From NCBI GenBank assembly GCA_030765065.1, contig CM060979.1:22411001-22475000 (forward strand): a stretch of DNA of 64,000 nt, read 5' to 3'. The first letter of the stretch is position 1; each line of letters begins with the position of its first letter. The notes under the pieces were generated by a model. The model ran no database searches. It had not been told where the DNA came from and was given only the letters and a program-made list of their open reading frames with translations. Shown here in pieces: positions 54,795 to 64,000 of this stretch. This stretch comes from Deroplatys truncata (lineage: Eukaryota; Arthropoda; Insecta; Mantodea; Mantidae). The position numbers and the translations under genes are program-made.

Positions 54795-54795
<1 letters not shown>
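54333..54795 (-). other. Simple repeat edge and possible non-LTR C-terminus
   Basis: 54333-54412 continues CTCA-rich simple repeats. 54420-54545 on the minus strand reads RIDEFHPVRRNIGLPMKRL and, out of frame, ANSLIHEEQ, reminiscent of the C-terminal end of some insect non-LTR proteins. The rest is A+T-rich and unassigned. Confidence 0.35.

Positions 54796-54798
<3 letters not shown>

Positions 54799-54866
<68 letters not shown>
54799..54866. repeat. (ATT)n microsatellite
   Basis: About 22 units. Confidence 0.9.
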
Positions 54867-54893
54867 CATCATCCACATGATTTTGAATTAGGT

Positions 54894-55079
54894 TTATTCC
54901 GGATAGTATTCGTAACTAAAGTAATTCGCTTCATCATTTTGATTCCATATATCATTACTCACTCCTGGAGGATCCATTCTAATATTCACGTCAGCATGTT
55001 GAGTGTGCTGTTGAAGAAATTCACTGATTTGTGAGTATAAACTAGTACCACTCGGTGTTTGTGTGCCAAACTGGAATAG
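54894..55079 (-). CDS. Possible terminal exon of an unidentified gene
   Basis: The minus-strand frame has 61 codons after an upstream stop: QFGTQTPSGTSLYSQISEFL, then QQHTQHADVNIRMDPPGVSN, then DIWNQNDEANYFSYEYYPE and a stop at 54894-54896. It is polar and shows none of the low-complexity or repeat origin of other short frames here. A good splice acceptor, TAACTATTCCAG, lies exactly at its 5' edge (about 55071-55082). It lies outside any repeat I recognise. It could be the last exon of a host gene or of an unrecognised transposon gene. No homologue comes to mind. Confidence 0.3.
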   Translation of the reverse strand, partial: LFQFGTQTPSGTSLYSQISEFLQQHTQHADVNIRMDPPGVSNDIWNQNDEANYFSYEYYPE

Positions 55080-55159
55080 TTACTCCGGCTATCTGTACGT
55101 CATATCGAACGAGTAGGAACTGGCTTAACTTTATTGCCATTGCAGAACGACGCTTAAAA

Positions 55160-55892
55160 ATCTGATATTACATGCACATTACTTTCTCCATTCACTAAAG
55201 TTTACGTTTATATAGTTTCTACAAGCCTTTTTTTAAACTTAGCTTCATTAACGTTCGTTATAAGTATACTGGAATGCACGGAATCGAGCCGATATAATGC
55301 GCAGTAGTTTATTTTGGGCAAAGAAATACTAAACCACCTCTGCCACTCTCCTTACACGCCATTTAATGTTTGTCTTACTCCTCTCTTTTCCTTCGTCCTG
55401 AGCCTGAAACCAACCTGTGTTTATAGGGTAATGTTTGAGTGTCAAGGCTTTTGACATCAATCAATACGAGACGGACTTATCCAGGGGTTATTGCGGACCG
55501 TCATTGCGAAGACTGCCTTCTAGCCACAGAGGTGAAATATTTCTGTACACTTCCCCTTTCGCCACTCAACTAGGTCTTCACCCAGGCCTGACCTTTATTC
55601 ATAGACATTCGTGTGGGTCGGACTTGAACTGAAAACAATGAGATATTGGTTCACCCAGGACTGGAATGGAGCACAGATGATAAAGCATTTCTGCCAACTT
55701 GAATAAAGAAAAATACTCTAAGAAACCACGTTTCCATGCACTTGACTGTAGACATACACACAGACTTTTTATAAAAATGCTTTTATATTTCGGGAGTCTC
55801 AAAACAGACATTTCTGGCGAAATCTCTATATTGAATTTTTGGTTGGAATACAATACTTCTACTTACTGTAAATAAGTAGTAAAGGAAATGCA
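55160..55892 (+). repeat. KRep-B ends flanking an unknown ~490-bp insert
   Basis: The KRep-B 5' part (55160-55250) and 3' part (55740-55892) surround 55251-55739. That insert is GC-richer, has no family that I know and carries a weak B-box-like GGAATCGAGCC near 55281. Confidence 0.6.
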
Positions 55893-55899
55893 AAATGTA

Positions 55900-56720
55900 A
55901 AAACCCTAAGTGATGCATTCACATGACTTTCTCTACCCTATTTCGTTATTAGTGGTTATACAAACTATTTTACTAAACCTTACTTTTCTGTCTACTGCGT
56001 TTTAATCCAAATAAACATTTCCAGAAACAGCTAAATTACCATAAGCAGATACAAAGAGAACAGCGATAGTCAAATGTTTAAGAACTGGACGCTATATGCC
56101 GGCCTTAAAATTCCACACTGTTTCCATGACATCGCGAGAAGTAACTGAATGTTGAAAGGACTTCAACAGAATGACCAAGTAATGAACATTTCGAAATTTT
56201 AATAACGAATATCTCAGAAATGGATTGTGCCACAAAAAACCCTATTTGAAATAAATTATGTGTTTTACATTTTGTGTGCAGTACGTTTTGGTTCATCCTT
56301 GAACGTATACCAGTTATACAGCATACCAAATTCATTTCGAATGAACAGGACTTCACAGACTATTCTCAGAAAATGCATTCTATTTGTCATGTAAATATCT
56401 TTAATATATGGTATTTTAATCAAAATCGTTAGATCCAATATTTAGAAAATAAAAATTTTCAAAAATGTTCTATAAAAACGTAGTTTGGGGTGGAGGGATT
56501 TTCTTGAAAATCTTCGTGCTGCATCTTTGGTTACGTGCTGAACCTAAATGACATGTTTGGTATTTATGTGACTTTTCACACATTCGGGACCGTTCCTAAA
56601 TATGCTTTTTCGATTCCGCGGACCTCAAAACATGCATTTGTGATAAAATCTCGGTATTGAATTTTTGGGTGGAAAACAATACCTTTCGTTCGTACTTATT
56701 ATGTACGTGGCAGAGAAAGT
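55900..56720 (+). repeat. KRep-B copy
   Basis: Near full length with a short CA segment. It ends TACGTGGCAGAGAAAGT, and KRep-A follows after an A10 run in the same orientation. Confidence 0.88.
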
Positions 56721-56730
56721 AAAAAAAAAA

Positions 56731-57609
56731 TCTGATGTGTTACACTCACATGACTTTCTCTACTCTTGTACAATCTATTTTTACAACGCCTATTCTGCAT
56801 ATGCTTCATATTAATCGAGATATCGAGATGTCAATCTTATTTGTAATTTTCTTGTAGATGCAAGGGGAATATGGTAGCTTTTAAGCGATAGTCAAATATT
56901 TTATCGCTGGTTGCTATGTGGCGCATTCCATTCTCTTTGCATGTCCAGGACATAAAAAAATGAATAACGAATTTGAGAAAAAGTATAAGTATTGGAAAAT
57001 TTAAGGAAATAACAAGCAATATCTCGAAAACGTTTCACTCAACAAAAAAAATGTATATGATATAAGTTGTGTATTTTAACGCGATCTACATTTTTGTGTG
57101 TAGTAAAATTTTGTCTATCTCTTATGATTTACCAGTTATGCAAAAGTCGTTCATAATGAAGAATACTTTTGGAGACATTCCCAGAAATTTCGAGATATAC
57201 ATTTCATTTCTCATGACATTATCTTAAACATATGATATTTTCATCAAAATTGTTAGAGCCATTTTTGAGAAATTTAAAATTTTCGAAAAATGTTCCATGT
57301 AAAGGGTAGTCTGGGGTGGGGGGATTTTCTTGAAAATCTTCGTGTCGCATCTTTGGAAGATACTGAACGTAAATACCAAGTTTGGTGTTTTTTCCGACTG
57401 TTAGTTTTTGAGTTATGCTGTTCACAGACACACACACAGACACACACACACAGACACACAGACACAGACACACACACGGACATGTTTCCAAAAATGCTTT
57501 TTTTGGATTCAGGAGGTCTCAAAACATATATTTCCGGTGAAATCTCGGTATCGAATTTTTGGGTGGAATGCAATACTTCCCCTACTTACTATACGTAGTA
57601 GAGAAAGTA
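56731..57609 (+). repeat. KRep-A copy
   Basis: Complete KRep-A. The CA segment (57427-57476) has CAGACA interruptions. The frame MFHVKGSLGWGDFLENLRVA... at 57290 occurs in other copies but is broken in most, so it is not a gene. Confidence 0.93.
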
Positions 57610-58524
57610 AAAAAAAAAACGCCCGCCGGGTGATAGCGTTATTATTGACGTGAGATTAAAAATAATTAAATAAAGAAGATAGAGAAATATTGTAATAAAT
57701 TTTCGTATATTAAATCAGTGTATAATGCAATATGCTCGAGTTGAACGATTTGTCTGGAGAAAAAGGTAATCAGGAAGTCATGTTAATTCATTAGCGACAA
57801 CCGAATACAGAAATCATTAGCATTAAAGATTCCTGGAAGGCAGTTAAGTTGTAGTTTAAGACGTGTGTGAACAGGCCCGTAGGCCAAGAGAAGTGAAAGT
57901 TATTTCTGAGATTTAAGCCAGTTCCCTAGTAACAAGTTAAGAAACTCGCACGAACAGAATTTCAGTATTGGCCCGGACGTGAAATAACTTTGGTGCGGAG
58001 CAATTTATTAGGCGGAGTTAAAATTAACAAACGTTCATGCAATTGAAATCAGAGATAATTTAGTACGGTCACCGGTACTTACTGCTCGTGTGATATTTTA
58101 AACGCTTAATGACGCTCTTGTGTGAGTAAGATTTCGCGGGGATTTCGAGGGATCTTTCCGAGCAATATTTTAGCGACCCACACCAAGTTACGATACTATT
58201 TTTTTTTTATTGCGGAAGCAGTTATTTCGAGCCGTAAAACTGATACTGCAGAAGCTAGCAGTTATAATAATTCAATTGTTATAGTTACGAGGGCTACGAT
58301 TCATAATAAGTTTCATTCTTTACCTTCAAACGATCGACAACTCGCTTCAGTAGTTCGCGTATTAGATCGCATTAGATTTCTTAATCAATTTAAGTATTAT
58401 ACTTGCGCGTAGCCTTAGCGCTAATAACTCATAGCTCTACCACTGAAGCTCCTGGCGTACGAGATAACGACATCAGAAGCAGGTAAACTAAACTGCTCCA
58501 AAATTGCCGACAATCCATCCTTTA
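57610..58524. other. Unique sequence with an unrecognised open frame
   Basis: 58122-58412 (+) encodes 96 codons (MSKISRGFRGIFPSN...FLNQFKYYTCA). No family recognised, and composition does not set it apart from its surroundings. The stretch is less A+T-rich than KRep. Confidence 0.35.
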
Positions 58525-58600
58525 TCACGATAATCGAACCCCACGACCTCCCAAATGCGAGCCTCGTACTTTACCGCGCAACCATCTCGATCGGTACGCC
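58525..58600 (-). mobile_element. SINE-1 head only
   Basis: Minus strand. ACCGATCGAGATGGTTGCGC is followed by GTGGGGTTCGATTATCGTG, the tRNA-like A- and B-box parts of SINE-1. The body is missing. Confidence 0.65.
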
Positions 58601-59074
58601 ATTTGCAACCTGACAGTAAAGAGGGTTTTTTACAGCCTTACAAAGTGCGCGTGAAACAACTTCATAGGAGGAAGAGCAGCTGTTTCGCATATTGCCTACC
58701 GGCTAAGGAGAGCTAATCGAATACTGGAGCCAACCTCGTTACAAGGACCGGGTATGACCGAGGGCCATAAGCAAGAGTCTACTGCGCCTCGGGGAGCAAT
58801 CCAGGTGGAAGACGCGATCATGGTTTATGGCGATGCGTGCAAGGAACCACTCCCCGGTCATGACGTGACTTTCCCAGACGACAATCTGAGTGGATGAGAT
58901 ACTTTCGCTGCATGAAACATACTCATAAGCCTACTTATAGAGAGTGTGTACAGTTCGTGTTTTATATACTACAATACTGTGCTGATAAAATATAATTAAT
59001 TCCCTGCATATCACAGTACAGGCCGGATGTGTAGGCATTTAGTATCAAAAGGGACAAAAAGTAAACAAATTGAT
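58601..59074. other. Unassigned GC-richer stretch
   Basis: 58600-58900 is GC-richer and may be the body of another SINE or an old element. No coding signal recognised. Confidence 0.35.
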
Positions 59075-60530
59075 CTGTTGCATTCACATGATCTTCTCTA
59101 TTCACTCCTTCACAAACTATTCTTAATAAAGCCTATAATATTATCTATTTCTTATTAATCCAAACAATATTTCAATTCACCTTTAAGTATTTTGCTGTAC
59201 GATTAAGTAATAGTCACATTTGATGCCTTTAAATTCTATGCTCTTTGGATGACGACCCGAAAAAAGAGAATAGCGACATACTTACCACTTGAACAAAGTA
59301 TAAGAATTTGAAAACTCAAGCCAATAATTATTTGGCATAAATTACGTGTTTTATCGAGATCTAGATTTTTACTTTCTCTACTACGTATAGTAAGTAGGGG
59401 AAGTATTGTATTCCACCCAAAAATTCGATACCGAGATTTCACCGGAAATATATGTTTTGAGACCCCCTGATGCGACACGAAGGTTTTCAAGAAATTCCCC
59501 CCACCCCAGATTACCTTTTAATTTTCTCAAAAATGGCTCTAACGATTTTGATCAAAATATCATATGTTTAAGATATTTTCATGTCAAATAAAATGTATAT
59601 CTCGAATTTTCTAGGAATGTCTCCAAAAGTATTGTTCATTGTGAACGACTGTTGCATAACTGGTAAACCATAAGAGGTAGACAAAATTTTACTGCAAAAA
59701 ATTGTAGATCGCGTTAAAATACACAATTTATGTCATATACATTTTTTTTGAGTGAACCATTTTCGAGATATTGCTTGTTATTCCCTTAAATGTTTCCAAT
59801 ACTTATAGTTTTTCTCAAATTCGTTATTCATTTTTTTGTCCTGATAATGCAAAGAGAATAGAATACTCCACATAGCAACCAGCTCTTAAAATATTTGACT
59901 ATCGCTTAAAGCCTACCAATTCTCCTTGCATCTACAAGAAAATTAGCAATAAGATTAACATCTCGATATCTCGATTAACACGAGGCATATGGAGAATAAG
60001 CGTTTGTAAAAATAGTTTGTACAAGAGTAGAGAAAGTCATGTGAGTGTAATACATCGGATGTTTTTCTGTGGTATGATTTTGTCTCTCTCTTAGTTCAAT
60101 AGTTAAGTCATTCAGAACGAAGACGAATTTACAGGCTAATCCTCAGAATATTCAAGACATAATGCATTTAATTTGACATGCAAATATATTAAAATATGGC
60201 ATTTTAATCAAAATCGTTATAGCCATTTTTGAGAAAATATAAGTAATGAAAATGTCTGCATACAAAGGTAGCTTGGGTTGGGGGATTTTCTTGAAAACCT
60301 TCTTGTTGTATTCTTAAGATGCTGAAATTAAATACCAAATTGGATATTTGACTGACTTTCTGTTTTTTCTTTATGTATTTCACAGACTAATGAACTTTTT
60401 GTTCCCTAAAAATCCTTTTTTCTCTCGATTCAAAGAGTCTCAAAACAATGGAATCTCAGTATTTAATTTTTGGATGGAATACAATACTTCCTCTACTTGA
60501 TATACGCAAGCAGTAGAGAGAGTAGAAGGT
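59075..60530 (+). repeat. KRep-B copy split by KRep-A
   Basis: Plus-strand KRep-B 59075-59370 and 60061-60530. The host site is the GAGATCTACATTTTTT block, with T5 now on both sides of the insert. Confidence 0.85.
59371..60060 (-). repeat. KRep-A copy with deletion of the CA-rich segment
   Basis: Minus-strand KRep-A in KRep-B. It jumps from GAGACCCCCTGA (59460-59470) directly to TGCGACACGAAGG, so ~130 bp containing the CA segment is missing. Confidence 0.9.
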
Positions 60531-60734
60531 CAGTATCATTGATATTTAATAACCAACATTTGGTTCGAAAATCAACCAATCACAGATTTTTATTATTGCA
60601 CACAACCACTAGGTACTGCTGTAAATGTTCTTGTGTTTGACTGTCAGCATCAACTAATAGTTTACATAAGTCTAATGAAAACTACTACTGTTTGCCAGAC
60701 ATAGCAACGGCTGTTGAAAGCGTATAAGTATGAA

Positions 60735-62640
60735 GTTTGCCCTTTAATGGTAGATAAGATAAAAATAGACCAGAGAACTATAGGGGAATAAGTTTATTAT
60801 CAATATTAGGGAGCATATACACAGGTATATTGGCCGACAGATTAAGAAAATGGGTGGAAGAGGAAGGAAAACTATCAGAATATTCAAGCAGGATTTAGGA
60901 TAGGTAAAAAACAATAGAAGATATATTTATAATAAAGGCTTTAATAGATAAGTATCTGAGCAGGAAAAGAGGAAGGATATACTTGTTTTTTTGCGGATTT
61001 TGAAAAAGCATTTGATACAATAAATAGAAAAGCATTAGCTTATAAATTAAGAAAGAAAGGGGTAAGCGAAAATTTTGTATAAGATGTAAAAATAATGGAA
61101 TTAAAGAAATGACTGAGCAAAAAATATGATTAAAACAAGGGTGCAGATTGAGCCTTATATTATTTAATGTATTCATAGGTGACATACTAGAGAGTGTGAA
61201 AGAAAAAATCTGCACTGCCCTATAATAGCAAATAGACAGATACCAGATTTAATGTACGCGAATGATCTTATGGTCGGGACGGTAACGGTAATTGGGCTAC
61301 AGAAAGCAATCAACGGAATACATGAATTCTGCGAAGAATGGGGAATTAAAGTAAATATAAATAAATAAAAAGTTATGGTATTTAAAACAGGAAATAAACT
61401 AAAAAAAGAAGAGAAATGGCAGATGGGGGTTTAAAGTTAGAGGTTGTCAAGGAGTTTGATTATTTGGGGGTGAGAATGAGTAGTAATGGAGAATGGGCGA
61501 CGCATAGCAGGAAGGTTATGCCTAAAGGAAAGGCGGCAATGACAGGAGTAAGGATGTGCAAATACAAATTAGAATAGCCGACTAAATGGATAGAAAGATT
61601 GTATGAGGCATTGTTAGAAGCAAGAATGTTATATGCAGTTCAAATCTGGGGGAGATCTGAATTAAGCAGAAAAATAGACCAGAGCTATAGAACGTTCTGT
61701 AAAGAGTTTTGGGGTCACCAAGATCAGCACCAGGAGAAGTAGCATTAGTGGAATTAGGAAGAGCAAAAAGAAAACGAGTGATATTGGAAAGGATATTGAA
61801 ATTTTGGTTTAGAGCTTGAGAAAGGATGAGGGGAAATTTTAGGGATGTGTATGGACCAACAAAAGAGCACGAAAACTAAAAATAGCTAGTGGACAGGAAT
61901 AGAAATCTATCTGGAGAAGATAGGAATGGGAGATATTTGGAGAGCAGAAGAAAGAAATAGCAACGACTTCTGGATAACGGTAAGAAACAGAGTGGAGGAG
62001 ATAGAAAGGCAAGAGATTTGGGGAAGCTTAGAGAATAAAAAATCACTAGCGTTCTAAACATTGTAAAAAGGAAATGGGGAAGAGAAGGGTATGTGGATTA
62101 CTGTAATAGAGCGGAAAAAGAAACGTTTGCATGGATGAGAACAGGATCAATGTCCCTGAGAGGGCTAAAAGGCAGAAAAAGCGGAATTTGTGAACTATGC
62201 AGAGGTAGTGGAAACACAGAGCATTATATGGTGCAATGCAAAGAATTAGCAGAATGGAGACAAAAGGTATGGAAGGAAAATTAGGAAAAAATGGATGGAA
62301 AAATAGTAGCAATTAAAATGTTAACAAGAAAAGAAGAAAAGAAAAATAAGAATATGGGGGAGTTCTTAAAGGAAGTAAAGGAGACATGGATTGGAAAAGT
62401 AAGAGAGATAAGAAAGGTAGAAGGGCAAACGGAGGAGGGAAAGGATGTATCTAGGTGATTAAGGGTAGCAACGTCTACTCAGCTGAGCCATAAGGCCAGG
62501 GTGCCAGGCAAAATCAGCGGTATAGGTAGAACATAGCTGGCAAGAAAATTTGTACATAAGTTAAGTTAGTGTATAAGTGGAATAATTGTAAGAGGATTGT
62601 GTAAAAAATGTACAAATAAGGTTTATTCTATTCTATATTT
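60735..62640 (+). mobile_element. R1/I-type non-LTR retrotransposon, 5'-truncated (NLTR-6)
   Basis: Plus-strand element covering the reverse transcriptase domain to the 3' end (AATAAGGTTTATTCTATTC at ~62610-62630). It is larger and more degraded than the other non-LTR copies and belongs to a different family from NLTR-1, though with the same domain order. A KRep-B starts right after it. Confidence 0.7.
60740..62460 (+). pseudogene. NLTR-6 reverse transcriptase and C-terminal domain
   Basis: Readable segments in order are FFADFEKAFDTINRKALAYK (motif A, aspartate kept), a KQGCRLSLILFN-like motif B read across frames, YANDLMV (motif C, with the YADD-type second position changed to N), EFCEEWGIKVNINK (motif D) and EFDYLGVRMSSNGEWATHSR (motif E). 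EALLEARMLYAVQIWGRSEL and the C-terminal knuckle ICELCRGSGNTEHYMVQC (C-X2-C-X8-H-X4-C) complete it. Many stops and frameshifts; inactive. Confidence 0.72.
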
Positions 62641-62642
62641 AA

Positions 62643-63460
62643 ATCTGATTTGTTACATTCAGATAACTTTCTCTAACCTCCATAGTTTACTAGTGGGTAT
62701 ACAAATTGTTCTTACTGTTTCCTATCTACTTTAATCCAAATAAAACTTTGCAGCAATAGCCACATTGCACATTTTCTTACGGACGCAAAGGGAACAGCGA
62801 TAGTCAAATGTTTAAGAACTGGACGCTATATGCTGGCCTTAAAATTCCATACTGTTTCCATGACATCGCGAGAAACTACGAATGTTGACAGGTGTTGAAC
62901 AATTAATAACGAAACTCTCTAATAGCACCAAAAAGTGATTGGAAATAAATGTGTGTTTTAAAGAGATATACATTTTTTGTGCAGTGCGTTTTTTTATCGC
63001 TTAACGTTTAACAGTTATACAAGATTATAAAAATTGTCTCCCGAATGAAGAAGACTTTGCAGGCTATTCCCAGAAAATTCAAGACATAAATTTTATTTGT
63101 AATGTAAAATCTTAATATATGGTATTTTAATCAAAATCCTTAGAGACATTTTTTAGAAAACCAAAAATTTCGAAAAATCCGTGTAAAGAGTAGTTTGGGG
63201 AGTGGGATCATTTAAAAAATCTTCCTGTCGCATCCTTGGATGATGTTGAACTTAAATATCAAGTTTGGTATTTATCCGACTTTTAGTTTTTCAGGTATGC
63301 TGTTCACACACGCACGCATACGAGGGCATTTGTTTCTAAAAATGATTTTATCTAGATTCAGTGGCCTCAAAACATGAATTTCCCGTGAAACCTCGGTATA
63401 GAATTTTTTATTGAAATGCAATACCTTCTTTATCTATTATGTATGTAGTAGAAAAGGTAA
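62643..63460 (+). repeat. KRep-B copy
   Basis: Near full length, TCTGATTTGTTACATTC to GTAGTAGAAAAGGT, with a degenerate CA segment at 63304-63322. Confidence 0.88.
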
Positions 63461-63462
63461 AA

Positions 63463-63872
63463 CCGAAATGTATCTCTAGAATTTTCTGGTAATAGTCCAA
63501 TAAGTAGTTTTCATTCGGTAAGAATTTTGTATAGCCGATAAACATAAGAGTTAGGAAGAAAATGTAGAGGTATTTAAAACACAATTTATTTAAAATAACA
63601 CTTTTTGTGGCACCATCAGTTTCCGAGGTATCCGATGTTATTGGTTTGAATTTTTCATTACTTTGTCATTGTTATTCAGTTGTTTCTCGCGATGACATGG
63701 AATATCAAAGCCAGCATAGAGCCACTGGTTTTTAAACATTTGACTTCGATTTGGTTTTCCTTCTCCCTTGTACTTACAACGAAATGTGCAATGAAACGAT
63801 TTTACAAAGGTTTATCTCAATTAACTTGAAGTTGATAGAAAAATATCCTTTCGTAAAAATAGTCTGTAAAAA
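63463..63872 (-). repeat. KRep-B 5' half
   Basis: Minus strand, starts in mid-family (CCGAAATGTATCTCTAGAA) and is cut by NLTR-7. Confidence 0.8.
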
Positions 63873-64000
63873 TCGGATTATAAAATTACACCTTTTCTAA
63901 GTCTAGCAAATGAAATAAAATTTAATTGGGATAAAGAGGCATATGTACTTAACTTAGGAAGAAAGGAAAGAAATAACAGAAATGGCATGGTTTAGACTGG
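63873..64000 (+). mobile_element. R1/I-type non-LTR fragment (NLTR-7), runs out of window
   Basis: Plus-strand member of the NLTR-1 family: SLANEIKFNWDKEAYVLNLG, then a frameshift and MAWFRL. It begins inside a KRep-B copy and continues past position 64000. Confidence 0.78.

Noticed and set aside
57290..57598. 102-codon frame across KRep-A (MFHVKGSLGWG...THTHT...) that recurs at 13039, 29897 and other copies
   Set aside because: The frame shifts or stops in most copies, crosses a CA microsatellite and shows no selection for coding. It is a by-product of repeat similarity.
58122..58412. 96-codon frame as a host gene
   Set aside because: No homology recognised, no splice or promoter context, and a SINE head follows shortly. 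Kept only as an unrecognised frame.

Overview
This is eukaryotic nuclear DNA, very probably from an arthropod and most likely an insect with a large, repeat-rich genome. The evidence is the mix of mobile elements: several mariner/Tc1-like transposase remnants, a PIF/Harbinger remnant, hAT-like pieces, CR1/Jockey-type and R1/I-type non-LTR retrotransposon fragments, Gypsy-like LTRs and tRNA-derived SINEs. The composition is A+T-rich with microsatellites. I found no prokaryotic gene, rRNA, functional tRNA gene or CRISPR array, and no intact host protein-coding gene. The species cannot be named from the sequence alone.

About a third of the window (my sum of intervals) is one interspersed family of roughly 0.85 to 1.0 kb, here called KRep. 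The younger, homogeneous subfamily KRep-A (13 copies) begins TCTGATGTGTTACACTCAC and ends GTAGTAGAGAAAGT. The older, degraded subfamily KRep-B shares its layout. KRep-A copies sit inside KRep-B copies, inside another KRep-A, inside a SINE and inside a TTAA-flanked DNA element. Where the edges are clear, A5/T5 runs lie on both sides. An internal CA-rich segment varies in length between copies. Plus strand for KRep means the TCTGATG end is on the left.

Layout: 1-6 kb, KRep copies with two non-LTR inserts and a quiet stretch at 2.2-3.3 kb. 6-8.4 kb, a SINE and a KRep-A nested in KRep-B. 8.8-10.3 kb, the 3' part of a CR1/Jockey-like element with the longest clean reading frame of the window. 10.3-12.1 kb, a SINE split by KRep-A and, upstream of it on the minus strand, a strong heat-shock-type promoter. 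12.4-16.8 kb, nested KRep copies, a SINE and a non-LTR fragment. 17.6-18.5 kb, an LTR. 22.4-25.8 kb, a PIF/Harbinger remnant and two mariner/Tc1-like remnants. 26.3-31.8 kb, KRep, a CpG-bearing unique stretch and a SINE/KRep chimera. 31.8-35.8 kb, a hAT-like gene broken by a mariner and by an LTR that itself contains an inverted LTR of the same family. 36.4-41.2 kb, a GC-rich block, a SINE, a mariner with clean inverted repeats and a Tc1-like miniature element with about 225-bp inverted repeats. 45.2-49.1 kb, a reverse transcriptase split by a Tc1-like element, then a KRep-B split by a solo LTR and a non-LTR fragment. 49.2-52 kb, a third mariner and a TTAA-flanked element carrying KRep-A. 53.4-54.3 kb, a 46-bp satellite with a six-monomer higher-order repeat. 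55-64 kb, more KRep, a possible host exon and two non-LTR fragments.

The elements form a readable insertion history rather than a working gene system. KRep-B is oldest; KRep-A, solo LTRs, mariners and non-LTR fragments lie in it. All transposase and reverse transcriptase genes are truncated or carry stops, frameshifts or lost catalytic residues. The best candidates for host function are the heat-shock-type promoter near 11.9-12.0 kb, a possible terminal exon at 54.9-55.1 kb and two GC-richer unique stretches (about 28.1 kb and 44.7 kb).
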